Positions 36,743-46,238 of a stretch of 64,000 nt of DNA are shown piece by piece. A program made the position numbers and the translations under genes. The stretch is from DATBLE01 sp963764565 (GTDB lineage Bacteria; Actinomycetota; Thermoleophilia; Gaiellales; Gaiellaceae). Position 1 is the stretch's first letter, and each line of letters starts with the position of its first letter. The notes below the pieces were generated by a model. It did no database searches, had not been told where the DNA came from, and was given only the letters and a program-made list of their open reading frames with translations. The stretch spans positions 62,001 to 126,000 of the forward strand of contig CAVXTD010000001.1 in assembly GCA_963764565.1 (NCBI GenBank). Direction: 5' to 3'.

Positions 36743-36824
36743 GGGCCCCCTTCCCCAAAGGCGGCGTTCTCACCGTAGGCGGTGGTGTGCCGCGCCCGCC
36801 AGGTCGGTCGCGGCGGCGGAAAGG

Positions 36825-37277
36825 CTAGTGCCCGACGACCTGGACCAGCCAGCGGCGGTCGCGCTCACGGTCCAGCTCGAGGAAGAGCACGCGCTGCCAC
36901 GTCCCGAGCTGTAGCTCGCCCTCCCGGATCGGGATCGACTCGCCCGCGGTGCCGAGCAGCATCGCCATGCAGTGCGAATGGCCGTTGCCGAAGTCCATGT
37001 CCTCGGGACAGATGTTCTCGGTGCGACGGTCCCAGTCGTCATGGGCGTAGTAGGTCTCGCGCGGGACGAGGCGAAGGAGGAGGCCGGCGAAGTCATCGAG
37101 GAAGCCTTGCTCGAACTCGTTGACGCGCACGCAGCAGGTGGTGTGCGGGGAGTAGACGCACGCGATCCCCTCCTGGACACCGCTCTCGCGCACGGCCTCG
37201 ATCACCTCGTCCGTGATGTCGCGGACGGTCAGCCCGCCGGCCGTGCGCAACTGCTGCTCGTGCTGGAAAACCTTCAC
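36825..37277 (-). CDS. yjbQ: YjbQ / UPF0047 family protein
   Basis: 150 residues from GTG 37277. The signature GIACVYSPHTTCCVRVNEFE, NGHSHCMAMLLG and ITDEVIEAVRESG define the family. Members show weak thiamine-phosphate synthase activity, but the physiological role is unsettled; His residues probably bind a metal. Single gene. Confidence 0.9.
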   Translation of the reverse strand: MKVFQHEQQLRTAGGLTVRDITDEVIEAVRESGVQEGIACVYSPHTTCCVRVNEFEQGFLDDFAGLLLRLVPRETYYAHDDWDRRTENICPEDMDFGNGHSHCMAMLLGTAGESIPIREGELQLGTWQRVLFLELDRERDRRWLVQVVGH

Positions 37278-37364
37278 CGCTCGCTCACCCCCGAGTTGGC
37301 CTTGAACGTTGCCGCGTATTGTGCGGGATCGGCGCACGATGCGCCAACGCAGCTTCGCCGCCGA

Positions 37365-38291
37365 TCAGGGAGTGATCGTATCGGCCCAGGCGACGGTGAA
37401 GCCGCGGCCGTCCGGGGTCGGGTCGCCGGGCACGGCACCGGTCGTCGCCGCGTTCGGCGCCGCGCGGAAGCGGGCGTCGAGACCGCCGAGTCCGTTCTCG
37501 GCGAGGGTGATCGGCGTCGCCGACCAGGCCGGGTCGGTGATCGTTCCGGCGTGGCCGTCGCCGGTCGCGGCCGCTTGCAAGAACGTCACCGAGCCGAAGT
37601 TCGTCAGCGGCAGAGTGCGGCAGCGGCCCGAGCGCCCGCAGACAGACGGAGCCTCGGCGATCCACTCGGCTGAGGAGAGGTCTGGCTCGGCCAGCACCGT
37701 GCGCTGCGTGAAACGCGTGTGCCGCGTCCGGTTCGTGATCTGGAGGATGACCTCTGTTCCGCGGACGAGCACCGCTCCGGTGATCGTGTCCCCTGGAGCG
37801 ACCTTCAGGCGGATCGTGACGGGCGGTGCCGGGACGATCTCGTACCAGAGCGAGTACTCGGGCGTGCCGTCGGCCGTGCAGTTCGACTCGCTGCCGACCT
37901 GTTCGAGTGCCTGGGAGGTCTCGGAGAAGCCACCGAGGCCGACCCAGAACGCGGAATAGCTCGCCTGGCCGGCCGAGCATGTGGGCCGGGGCAGTTTCCA
38001 GGTTCCGGTTACGTTTGTGAACGCGGTCGGCACGCCGGTCGGTGCCGTGCCGGTGATCGCGTACCCGGCCCAGTTCGAGGAGACAGAAGGAGACTGCTCG
38101 GCCCGGAGCGGCGCGAAGGTCGGCCCCGCCGGCTCCACGGACGCCGCTGCCGCGGGCGTGAACGCGAGCGCCAAGCCGAGACAGAGCAGCGCAACGGCAA
38201 TGCTGCCGCGGTCGCGCGTCTGCTCGCCGAGTGTCGACACCGTCACCACAGAAAAGCAGATGTGCCTGAGAAGCGGCTGAGAGCGAGCCAT
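37365..38291 (-). CDS. Secreted G1-family glutamic peptidase
   Basis: 308 residues. After a signal sequence (IAVALLCLGLALAFTPAAAA) come the G1 hallmarks: SSNWAGYAITG, FTNVTGTWKLP (with the conserved W..P), SAFWVGLGGF, YSLWYEIVP and SSAEWIAEAP, which carries the catalytic Glu; the partner Gln is expected in QALEQVGSES. Acts outside the cell, typically at acid pH. Start ATG 38291, just beyond the distal copy of the tRNA end. Confidence 0.85.
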   Translation of the reverse strand: MARSQPLLRHICFSVVTVSTLGEQTRDRGSIAVALLCLGLALAFTPAAAASVEPAGPTFAPLRAEQSPSVSSNWAGYAITGTAPTGVPTAFTNVTGTWKLPRPTCSAGQASYSAFWVGLGGFSETSQALEQVGSESNCTADGTPEYSLWYEIVPAPPVTIRLKVAPGDTITGAVLVRGTEVILQITNRTRHTRFTQRTVLAEPDLSSAEWIAEAPSVCGRSGRCRTLPLTNFGSVTFLQAAATGDGHAGTITDPAWSATPITLAENGLGGLDARFRAAPNAATTGAVPGDPTPDGRGFTVAWADTITP

Positions 38292-38311
38292 CGCTCGCGT
38301 AAAGCGGTCTC

Positions 38312-38339
38312 GAATGGGCCCGCCTGGATTCGAACCAGG
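38312..38339 (-). repeat. Second copy of the tRNA-Ile2 3' end (att-like)
   Basis: The 28 bases are identical to 40304-40331, the T-arm and acceptor 3' strand of the tRNA gene plus three bases beyond it; the next bases differ. The spacing encloses a single diguanylate cyclase gene. Confidence 0.85.
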
Positions 38340-38409
38340 TGTAGCGGCGGCTGGCCACGGCCCACCGGGGTCGTCTGAGTCGTCAGTGCTGGAGCGGGGG
38401 CGCGGAGCG

Positions 38410-40186
38410 TCAGGCGGGGGAAGGCGGAGCGGAGGTAACGAGCGCCAGATGGTCGGCGTCCGGGAGGGGGCGCTCGACGCGGTTTCGGCCTCGCGACTTT
38501 GCCAGGTACATGGCCCGATCGGCGATTCGAAGGAGCTGAGTTGGCTCCGTCGCGTCATCCGGTGCAATGGCGACGCCGAAACTGGCCGTGACCGTCTGAG
38601 GAAGGCCGGGAACCGTCGTCTCCGCGATCGTCGCCCGAAGCCGCTCAGCCGCCTCCAAGGCCCCGTCATGGTCTGTGTCGGGGAGAAGCAGCACGAACTC
38701 CTCGCCGCCGAAACGGCCGGCGAAGTCACTTGTCCGCAGGCGACTGGGAAACTGCCGCTCCGACCGCTGCGAGTAGCTCGTCACCTCGCTCGTGCCCGTA
38801 GACGTCATTGACACGCTTGAAGTGGTCGAGGTCGAAGACGACGGCCGCAAGCTGTCCGCCCGTGCGTTGCGCGAATGCACTCATTCGCTTGAGTGTCTGC
38901 TCGATCGAGCGCTTGTTCGGTAGACCGGTGAGGGCGTCGGTGAGAGCGCGGGTGTTTGCGAGTGCGAGGTTGCGGAGGTTCGCGAGCACCGGAGCGGCTT
39001 GGCTCACGGAGTCTGTGATGCGCCGCAGTTCGTCAGGGGTCGCAGGTGCGCCACTCTGGACGAGTACAGATCCGATCACCTCGCCTCCGACGAGTGAGGG
39101 GATGCATGTCGAGCAGGTACCCGAGCAGAGCTCGCAGGTGAGGAGGGGCTCGTCGTCCCCGCCGCACTCGTAGGGTCGGGCGAACCGGACCGCAAGACAC
39201 GAGTCGGGCTGTGCCTCTTGGAGTCGCGCTCCCAGGGGAGAGTCGTTCGGGAGCTTGGTCATCGGCTCAAGCCTGTTCTCACTGTTGTTGCGGTTGAGGA
39301 CGACGACCGTGCTTGCGCGGACGCGGCGCTCGAGGTGACGCTTGAGCAGGTGATGCGCCTCTTCCTCGCCGCGCGTGACCTGGAGGATCTCAGTGAATTC
39401 GCGTTGCGATTCGTGGTACTCGATTTCCTCCGCGCGGCGGCTGGCACTCTCCTCCATGTGCTGCTCGTTCTCGGCGGAAATCCGGGCGTGCTCGCGACCG
39501 CGACGAAGGTAGAAGAGACCGAAGACGGCCATCGCGACAGTACTCAGAGCGCCGAGTATCAAGGCGAGCACCCGATTCCGGTCAACGCTGTGCGTCCGGC
39601 TGTCGCTGGCGGAGAGAAAGCTCTCGAACGCTGCTGTCGTCCCAGCAGCGTAAATCCGCTTCTGCTGCTGGTACTCCGTGCCGGTCAGGAGCGCGATCGC
39701 GTGAACGTGATCCCCCAGGCGGCCCAAGTCGAAGGAGCGTCGCTCCATTCCCACGAGCGCGCGATTCGCCGCATCCGTTTGCGCGATCGCCGCAGCCGCC
39801 TCGCGCGTGCCCACAAGTGTGACCGTTTCTCGGATCAGGCGGTCGAGCTGGGGGGCGAGTTGGCCGTATCGCCGCTCGTACACGGGGTTGCCCGTGACGG
39901 CGCCGAGGCGCGCAGAGCCCGTCAACGCCTCGTCGTAGTACCTGATTCGCTCGATGTTCTTCGTGATGACGGCACGCTGCTCGTAGATCGCGATCGTCTG
40001 GCTCTCAAAGTGACGGGTGCTGAGAACGAGCCCGACCGTGATAGCCACAAGGAAGCACACCGCGAGGTAGGGACTCCACCGCCTCAGCAGCCTCGCCAGG
40101 CGGTGCTTCCGCGGGAGCCCGCAAATGTTCACGACAGTGGTCCTATCGGCGGACCCGCGGGCTCCCTGGATCCCCACTACGAACAA
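38410..40186 (-). CDS. Membrane GAF-GGDEF diguanylate cyclase with Cys cluster, frameshifted
   Basis: About 590 residues. Two helices (YLAVCFLVAITVGLVLSTRH and VLALILGALSTVAMAVFGLF) enclose a four-helix-type sensor. A linker coiled coil leads to a GAF domain with clustered Cys (YECGGDD, TCELCSGTCSTC) that might bind metal or sense redox state. The GGDEF domain begins DALTGLPNKRSIEQTLKRM and FDLDHFKRVNDVYGHERGD; near 38735 the frame shifts and continues SDFAGRFGGEEFVLLLPDTD to 38410. The active-site variant is GGEEF, which is functional. It is enclosed by the tRNA 3'-end repeats, so probably acquired. Confidence 0.88.
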
Positions 40187-40306
40187 GACGATCAGGATCG
40201 CGGATGCCCCTGCGCGGTCACGCCAACCCGGCGCCAGGCTGGGCGGGCGGGGGGCTGCTCGGTGCGGCGTCGAGCTTCCCCCGCCCTGGTTACGCCGATT
40301 GAGGAA

Positions 40307-40380
<74 letters not shown>

Positions 40381-40816
40381 GGCACTCGGGAGCGTACTCC
40401 CACCGAATTCGGTGGGGTTGCCGTGCGCGGCATCGAGGCCCGGCCGAGCCGGATGCCGAAATCGGCCCGATCACGTCCGACGGCAGGACCACAATCCGGG
40501 CGGTTCGGATGCATAGGACCGATGAACAGCAGGCGACGGCCGAGGCCTTGACTGGGCGTGCGCCTGAGTACGAGTATCACCCCGCAGGCGTACATGGACG
40601 GGAGGAATCCAGGATGCGAGCTCCGGGTAGACGAGCCGCCTCGGATTGCCGAGCGCTCGACGCGACCCTGTTGTCGCACGTCGCCCGACCGACCACGCCC
40701 TGCAGCTCTCTCCGCGAGGCGAGCAATCCCTCTCGTCCTCGAGCGGGGAGGCCGGCCGGCCGCCGAGTGGGCAGTCGGCCGCATTCTGTCGTAGACCAAG
40801 GGAGAAAGGAGCTCTT
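40381..40816. other. Intergenic stretch without a recognisable gene
   Basis: Several short frames cross this 436 bp but none has a family signature, ribosome binding site or consistent codon use. AAAGGAG near its right end serves the next gene. Confidence 0.4.
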
Positions 40817-41329
40817 GTGCTAGAGCTGTCATTGGTGGTGTGGGGCCTCGCGGCTGCCACGCTCGGCTGGTACTGGGCGGGCGTGTCCGAAGGCCGCACC
40901 AGCTGGGTGCCGCTCGCGGGCGCGAGTGTGATTCTTGCGGGGATCACGATCTTCGCCGCAGGCGACACCCCGATCTCGGTTTGGGGATTCGCAGCCGTCG
41001 CAGCTGCCGGGGCGGGTCTCGCTGCGGCGGAGACGGGCTGGGGAGTCGTTTCCGACCGGACGCTCGGGTTCTTCTCACTGGCCGCAGCGGGGGCATTCGC
41101 GCTTTCCTGCGCCAGCTGGGCGAAGGACACCGGCCCGGGCGGTCATTTCGACATCCTGGCTCTCGGACTGCTGCTCGCGGCGATCGCAGCCGCGCTGGCG
41201 TTCGTCGCTGCGGCGCTCGTGCCGCCGTCGGCCGTCTTCCGGCGGGTGCTCGGCTGGGGGCTGGTGCTCGCGGGCTTCGGCGTCGGGTTCTTGGGCTACG
41301 CTCCGTCCCTCGGCGTGAACATCGGCTAG
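40817..41329 (+). CDS. Multi-pass membrane protein of unknown function
   Basis: 170 residues from GTG 40817 (AAAGGAG site upstream). Nearly the whole chain is hydrophobic, with about five to six helices (LSLVVWGLAAATLGWYWAGV; VPLAGASVILAGITIFAAG; FFSLAAAGAFALSCAS; LALGLLLAAIAAALAFVAAA; LGWGLVLAGFGVGFLGYAP). No motif recognised. A strong terminator separates it from prkA, so the two are separately transcribed. Confidence 0.72.
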   Translation: MLELSLVVWGLAAATLGWYWAGVSEGRTSWVPLAGASVILAGITIFAAGDTPISVWGFAAVAAAGAGLAAAETGWGVVSDRTLGFFSLAAAGAFALSCASWAKDTGPGGHFDILALGLLLAAIAAALAFVAAALVPPSAVFRRVLGWGLVLAGFGVGFLGYAPSLGVNIG

Positions 41330-41353
41330 TAGCGAGGGATTCACGAGATCGGG

Positions 41354-41393
41354 ACGAGAGGGCCGGTACCTGTCGCCGGCCCTCTCGTTCTTT
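41354..41393 (+). terminator. Intrinsic terminator
   Basis: Thirteen-base stem ACGAGAGGGCCGG / CCGGCCCTCTCGT with a 9-base loop, followed by a T-rich TCTTTC. It ends the membrane-protein transcript 20 bp before the prkA ribosome binding site. Confidence 0.8.
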
Positions 41394-41413
41394 CGGCCAG
41401 GGAGGTAGGGGAG

Positions 41414-43276
41414 TTGGATCTGACCACGCTGATGAAGGGAATCCAGCAGGACGCTCGGGAGCTTGCCCGCGAAGTCCCCTTCGAGGCGTACGTCGACATG
41501 GTGCGGCGCGACCGGCGCCTGGCCCGCCTCTCGCACGAGTTGATCCACGACATGATCATCGCCGGGGGCACGCGCCCAGGCGTCGGCGGCAGCGTGCAGT
41601 ACGAACTCTTCGGCGACCGGCTCTTCGGTGTTGACGACGCGGTTGCGCAGGTCGTCGAGTACTTCGCCGCGGCGGCCCGCCGGCTCGAGGTGCGCAAGCG
41701 CATCCTGCTTCTGATCGGCCCGCCCGGCTCGGGCAAGTCCACCCTCGTAAACACGATCAAGGAGGGGCTCGAGGACTACACCCGCAGCGCGGCCGGGGCG
41801 GTCTGGGCGATCAAGGGCTGCCCCGTCTACGAGAACCCGCTGCACCTGATCCCGAGGCAGCGTCGACGCCAGCTTCGCAACATCTACATCGAGGGCGAGC
41901 TGTGCCCCTACTGCGGCTGGCTCGTCCGCAACGTCTACAAGAACGACGTCACGCGCGTGCCGGTGCAGCGCTTCTCCTTCAACGTCTCGCAGGGCATCGG
42001 GATCGGCACCTACGTCGCCACCGATCCGGGTTCGGAGGACCTCAGCCGCCTCGTCGGCACCGTCGATCTTTCGCAGTTGCGCGCCAGCACCGATCGCCAC
42101 GCGGCCCGACAGGCATACCGGCTCGACGGCGAACTGAACGCCGCGAATCGTGGGCTCGTCGATCTGATCGAGATCCTGAAGATGGACGAGCGCTTTCTCT
42201 CGGTCCTCCTCGCGCTCAGCCAGGAGCAGGTGGTGAAGCTGAGCGGCCGCGGAACGATGTACGCCGACGAGGCGATCGTCGCGCACAGCAACCTCGCCGA
42301 GTACGACGCCCTGATCGCCGACCCGAAGGCAGCGGCGCTCCTCGACCGCCTCGTCGTGGTGCGCATGCACTATCCGCTTGCGATCCGGGACGAGGTACGG
42401 GTATACGAGAAGATGATCGGCGACTCGGGTCTGAAGAAGGCAATCCTCTCGCCGCTCGCCCTGCCGGCGGCGGCGACGTTCGCGATCCTCACGCGGCTGT
42501 CCCCGGCACCCGGCGGTTGGACGCTTGCCCGCAAGCTGCACTACTACGACGGTCGCTTCGTCCAGGGTGTGCGTCCCGGCGACCTCGACGCCGTCCGCGA
42601 GGGCCCGAACGAGGACGGAACCTTCGGATACTCGCCCCGCTACGTGATGAACCAGCTCTCCCGTGCCTTGAGCAGGGAGGAGGGCTGTCTCAGCGGTCGT
42701 GCGGTGCTCGAATCCCTCTGGAGGGGGCTCGGCCAGCGCGCCGGCTTTGGCGATTCCGACCGCGCCGGTGCAACCGACGTGTTCGCCGTCGCAAACGCCG
42801 AGTACGAGGAAATGGTCAAGCGGGCGGTTCGCCGCGCGTTGATCACCGGCTACGAGCGGCAGGCGAAGGCCCGCGCTCGCGATGCACTTCGGGATCTCGA
42901 GAGCTGGGGCAAGGGCGGGAGTCGGAGCCTCGACGCCTTGAAACCGCTCGAGCGCGCGCTCGACGTGCCGTACTTCCGCCGCGACGACGTGCGCAAGGAC
43001 CTGCTGGGCCAGCTGAGGGCAGCTCACGACCCGGAGCAGCTGTACAGCGCCGATCCTCGGGTCGAGGAGGCGATCGAGCGGTCGCTCCTGCCCAGCTGGC
43101 AGGAGGCGGCCGGGGCGCTCACGTCCGACAAGTCCGGCGCCCGCACTCGCATCAAGAACAACCTGATCGGCGAGTGGGGCTACCCGGAAGGGTGCGCGGA
43201 GGACGTAATCGCCCATGCGGCCGAGCTGGCCGGCCCCGAGAGCGATCGCAGAGGCATCCTCCGCCGCGGCGACTGA
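41414..43276 (+). CDS. prkA: PrkA-family serine protein kinase / AAA+ protein
   Basis: 620 residues. TTG start at 41414 with GGAGG 8 bases upstream. AAA+ P-loop in LLIGPPGSGKSTLVNTIKEG, the PrkA segment GCPVYENPLHLIP, a CxxC pair (LCPYCGWL), RNIYIEGE and GTYVATDPGSEDLSRLVG, and the C-terminal PrkA domain. PrkA (YeaG) responds to starvation and in Bacillus affects sporulation; it usually sits with yeaH and spoVR, which are absent here. Convergent with the AIR-synthase-like gene. Confidence 0.93.
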   Translation: MDLTTLMKGIQQDARELAREVPFEAYVDMVRRDRRLARLSHELIHDMIIAGGTRPGVGGSVQYELFGDRLFGVDDAVAQVVEYFAAAARRLEVRKRILLLIGPPGSGKSTLVNTIKEGLEDYTRSAAGAVWAIKGCPVYENPLHLIPRQRRRQLRNIYIEGELCPYCGWLVRNVYKNDVTRVPVQRFSFNVSQGIGIGTYVATDPGSEDLSRLVGTVDLSQLRASTDRHAARQAYRLDGELNAANRGLVDLIEILKMDERFLSVLLALSQEQVVKLSGRGTMYADEAIVAHSNLAEYDALIADPKAAALLDRLVVVRMHYPLAIRDEVRVYEKMIGDSGLKKAILSPLALPAAATFAILTRLSPAPGGWTLARKLHYYDGRFVQGVRPGDLDAVREGPNEDGTFGYSPRYVMNQLSRALSREEGCLSGRAVLESLWRGLGQRAGFGDSDRAGATDVFAVANAEYEEMVKRAVRRALITGYERQAKARARDALRDLESWGKGGSRSLDALKPLERALDVPYFRRDDVRKDLLGQLRAAHDPEQLYSADPRVEEAIERSLLPSWQEAAGALTSDKSGARTRIKNNLIGEWGYPEGCAEDVIAHAAELAGPESDRRGILRRGD

Positions 43277-43325
43277 CGCCTCTGCGGTCAAGCCGCTCGC
43301 AATTTGCGCACGAATCCTTCGGACA

Positions 43326-43344
43326 CCCCCTTGCGGCAAGGGGG
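43326..43344 (+). terminator. Stem-loop after prkA
   Basis: Perfect 8-base arms CCCCCTTG / CAAGGGGG with a 3-base loop, 50 bp after the prkA stop; no clear T-run. A second stem (AGCCGGTTG / CAACCGGCT, 43434-43465) lies closer to the convergent gene. Confidence 0.5.
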
Positions 43345-43514
43345 AACGGCAGAATAGGGTTCCGCTTGCGCCGAGCACGGAGCGCGAGTAGGTCGAGGCC
43401 CCGCCGGGCGGCAGTACGCGGAAGCGGAATGTCAGCCGGTTGGGTGGACGAAAGCGCAACCGGCTCGGCGAATTCTTGGTCCGAAACAGGTGTGCCGCGT
43501 CGCGGTCGAGCTCT

Positions 43515-44543
43515 TCAGTCTCCTGCCAGGACGCGCATGATCTCGTCGCTTTCGTAGACCGGCATCTCCCGCTCGACGCCGTCGGCGCGCAGCATCACCG
43601 AGCCGGGTTGGTCGGTCACCTCTCCGATCGCAGTCAGCCGGAAGCCGGCGGTGCGGCTGGCGGAGATCAGGCCTTCGACTGCACCGGGGTCGGCGGCTGC
43701 GAGGAGACTGCCGGAGGCGAGCATTCCGAGCGGGTCGAGACCGAACGCGGCGGCGATCGCCGCTGTCTCCTCCAGAATCGGCACCGTATCGCGGTCGACA
43801 GTCGCTCCGCAGCCGGCCGCGAGCGCGAGCTCGTGGACGCCGGCCGCGAGGCCGCCCTCAGTCGGGTCGTGCAGGGCGGTGACGCCGCCGGCATTCAGAA
43901 GAGCCATGGCTTCTGGGGCGACGGAGATGCCCGGATCGGCAAGGAGATTCGCGGCCCGCTCGACGAGTTGCGGGTCGACCGCGGGACTGAGCCGGGCGCC
44001 TAGCTCGCGCGCGATCAGAGCGGTCCCCTCGAGGGCGATCGCTCCTGTCAACAGGATGCGGTCACCGGCGCGTGCGCCGCCGGGGCGGAGGAGCTTTCCG
44101 CTTTCGACCTCGCCGATCAAGACGCCGACGAGGATCGGCCGTGCCAGCCCGAGCGTGATCTCCGTGTGGCCCCCGACGAGCGAGATCTGCCGCTGGAGGC
44201 AGACATCTCGCAACTCCCGAAAGTGGGCCTCGACACGCTCCTCCGTCGTTCCTTCCGGCAGGAGCGCGGTGACCATCATCCAGCGTGGCGTCGCCCCGAG
44301 GCAGGCGAGATCGTTGGCATTGACGTCGACGAGATACCTCGCCGGGCTTTCGCTCGCGAAGGTGATCGGATCGGACTTCACCACGAGCGTCGTGGCGCCG
44401 AGATCGATTGCCGCCGCGTCGCCGCCCACGCCGGGACCGACGATCACCGTTGGATCGCTCGTCGCGTACGTCGCGATCAAACGCCCGAGGAGCGGCCCCG
44501 GAAGCTTGCCGACCGGCAGACCCTGGCCACCCTCGGCCATCAA
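43515..44543 (-). CDS. AIR synthase-related protein, HypE/ThiL/SelD-like
   Basis: 342 residues of the PurM/HypE fold. GPGVGGDAAAIDLGATTLVV, the ATP-binding NANDLACLGATPRWMMVTAL, and SLVGGHTEITLGLARPILVG mark the N domain; HDPTEGGLAAGVHELALAAG is the C-domain glycine-rich motif. HypE itself needs a C-terminal Cys (PRIC), which is missing; the tail is VYESDEIMRVLAGD. No hydrogenase maturation genes are nearby. An ATP-dependent enzyme of unknown substrate is the safest reading. Confidence 0.82.
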   Translation of the reverse strand: MMAEGGQGLPVGKLPGPLLGRLIATYATSDPTVIVGPGVGGDAAAIDLGATTLVVKSDPITFASESPARYLVDVNANDLACLGATPRWMMVTALLPEGTTEERVEAHFRELRDVCLQRQISLVGGHTEITLGLARPILVGVLIGEVESGKLLRPGGARAGDRILLTGAIALEGTALIARELGARLSPAVDPQLVERAANLLADPGISVAPEAMALLNAGGVTALHDPTEGGLAAGVHELALAAGCGATVDRDTVPILEETAAIAAAFGLDPLGMLASGSLLAAADPGAVEGLISASRTAGFRLTAIGEVTDQPGSVMLRADGVEREMPVYESDEIMRVLAGD

Positions 44544-44673
44544 ATGTCCGTTCGAGGGCAGGGTGGCCCTTTGACGATCGGGTCAGTATCGGCCGGCACG
44601 ACTCCCCGTAGCTTAAAATGGTGCGGTCGAGCTCACCGCACAACCGTTCCTCTCCGCGGAAGGAGAGGGGCGA

Positions 44674-44737
44674 GGGGGAACCGTTGGTTCCCCCGGAGGA
44701 AGGAGGGGGTTCGCGGGGGAACCATGGGTTCCCACGC
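44674..44737. repeat. Dispersed palindrome, copy C (two adjacent stems)
   Basis: GGGGGAACC / GGTTCCCCC (44674-44694) and a second, imperfect GCGGGGGAACC / GGTTCCCACGC (44713-44737) in the divergent space before yebC. The arms have AACC where other copies have AAAC, a diverged subtype. Confidence 0.7.
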
Positions 44738-44741
44738 GCCT

Positions 44742-45497
44742 ATGTCCGGTCATAGCAAGTGGTCGTCGATCAAGCACAAGAAGGGCGCTGCCGACGCGAA
44801 GCGCGGCCAGCTCTTCACGAAGCTCACGCGCGCACTGATCGTCGCTGCGAAGGACGGAGGGCCTGACCCGACCGCGAATCTCGCGCTCCAGAACGCAATC
44901 GACAAGGCGCGTGCCGCCTCGATGCCGAAGGACAACATCGAGCGCGCGATCGCACGCGGTAGCGGCGCGGGCGAAGACGCTGCCGCGTACGAGCACATCG
45001 CCTACGAGGGTTACGGGCCAGGCGGGATCGCCGTCTTCGCGGAGGCGCTGACCGACAACCGAAACCGAACGGCCTCCGAGGTCCGGCACATCTTCTCGAG
45101 GCACGACGGCAACCTCGCCGAGACCGGCTCGGTCGCGTGGCTGTTCGAGCGGAAGGGTGTGATCCTGGTCGATGCCCAGACGGCCGGCGAAGAGGAGCTG
45201 ACGCTGGCCGCCGCCGACGCGGGTGCGGAAGATGTCGCTCTGGAGGGGACGAGCTACGAGGTGACCTGCGCCCCCGAAGACCTCCACAGCGTGCGCGAGG
45301 CACTCGAGGCCGCGGGGATCGCGGTCGAGTCCGCGGAGTCGACGATGCTCCCGAAGACGACCGTCGAGATTGACGACGAGGCCACGGCAAGGAAGGTCAT
45401 CCGGCTGATCGACGCGCTCGAGGAGAACGACGACGTCCAGGACGTCTACGCGAACTTCGACATCCCCGAAAAGGTGCTGGAGGCCGTCGCCGTCTGA
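44742..45497 (+). CDS. yebC: YebC/PmpR-family regulatory protein
   Basis: 251 residues: MSGHSKWSSIKHKKGAADAK at the start, NAIDKARAASMPKDNIERAI, YEGYGPGGIAVFAEALTDNR, RHIFSRHDGNLAETGSVAWL and the final EENDDVQDVYANFDIPEKVL. YebC proteins act in transcription and recently in relief of ribosome stalling at proline stretches. An in-frame ATG at 44724, within the palindrome and behind GGAAGGAGG, is an alternative start. It precedes ruvCAB, a common order. Confidence 0.93.
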   Translation: MSGHSKWSSIKHKKGAADAKRGQLFTKLTRALIVAAKDGGPDPTANLALQNAIDKARAASMPKDNIERAIARGSGAGEDAAAYEHIAYEGYGPGGIAVFAEALTDNRNRTASEVRHIFSRHDGNLAETGSVAWLFERKGVILVDAQTAGEEELTLAAADAGAEDVALEGTSYEVTCAPEDLHSVREALEAAGIAVESAESTMLPKTTVEIDDEATARKVIRLIDALEENDDVQDVYANFDIPEKVLEAVAV

Positions 45498-45665
45498 TCC
45501 GCCAGTCTCTCGATGTCGCCGGTGAGACGATGAGCAAAGCGGTGCCGGCCGAGAGGGTGGGTCGTCGCGAGAAGCGAAGCAACCGGTCATCGCCGCGTCA
45601 CCCGACCTGTGCGGGCGCCGCACACACCCATGACTGTGGTGCGAAGCGCTTTAGGGAAGGGGGTC

Positions 45666-45694
45666 CACGGGGGAAACCGGCCGTTTCCCCCGTG
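45666..45694. repeat. Dispersed palindrome, copy D
   Basis: Twelve-base arms CACGGGGGAAAC / GTTTCCCCCGTG with a 5-base loop, between yebC and ruvC. GGGAAGGGGG lies to the left and GCGAGCGGAGCGAGCGTC to the right: the same composite as copy A in opposite orientation. Confidence 0.85.
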
Positions 45695-45749
45695 AAGCGA
45701 GCGGAGCGAGCGTCGGAGGAACGTCCGGGCCGGCGCCTAACCTCGACCC

Positions 45750-46238
45750 GTGAGGGTTCTCGGCATCGACCCGGGCACGGCCGCGTGCGGGTACGCCGTC
45801 GTACACGAGCACGACGGGCGCCTGCGGGCGCTCGAGCACGGCGCGTGGCGAACGTCGGCGCGCGAGCGTCCGGAGATTCGGCTGAGAACGATCTTCGAGG
45901 GCGTCCGTGATCTGGTCGAGCGGTACGAGCCCGACGCCGCAGCGCTCGAGGAGTCGTTCGTCGGGGTTGATGCCCGCACTGCGCTGTCGGTCGGCCAGGC
46001 ACGAGGCGCCGTGCTCGTTGCGTCCGCGCTCGCCGGCGTCGAGTGCGCCGAGTACGCGCCCGCGAGGGTGAAGCAGGCCGTGTGCGGGTACGGTCGGGCG
46101 GAGAAGGCGCAGGTCGAGCGGATGGTGCAGGCGATCCTGAGAATGACGTCGCCGCCCGGATCGACGCACGCGTCCGACGCGCTCGCGGTCGCGATCTGCC
46201 ACGCGATGGCTCCACCGCTCCTCGAGGCGGTCGGATGA
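45750..46238 (+). CDS. ruvC: Holliday junction resolvase RuvC
   Basis: 162 residues from GTG 45750. RuvC nicks Holliday junctions moved by RuvAB. Catalytic acids: Asp in MRVLGIDPGTAACGYAV, Glu in AALEESFVGVDAR, and Asp in STHASDALAVAICH. Lys-rich junction-binding segment YAPARVKQAVCGYGRAEK. Its stop overlaps the ruvA start (ATGA). Confidence 0.95.
   Translation: MRVLGIDPGTAACGYAVVHEHDGRLRALEHGAWRTSARERPEIRLRTIFEGVRDLVERYEPDAAALEESFVGVDARTALSVGQARGAVLVASALAGVECAEYAPARVKQAVCGYGRAEKAQVERMVQAILRMTSPPGSTHASDALAVAICHAMAPPLLEAVG

Noticed and set aside
41075..43459. A 794-residue minus-strand frame over prkA
   Set aside because: Antisense to an intact prkA with P-loop and family motifs; low-complexity translation.
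43515..44543. Calling the AIR-synthase-like gene hypE
   Set aside because: The C-terminal Cys required for HypE carbamoyl transfer is absent and no other hyp or hydrogenase genes are near.
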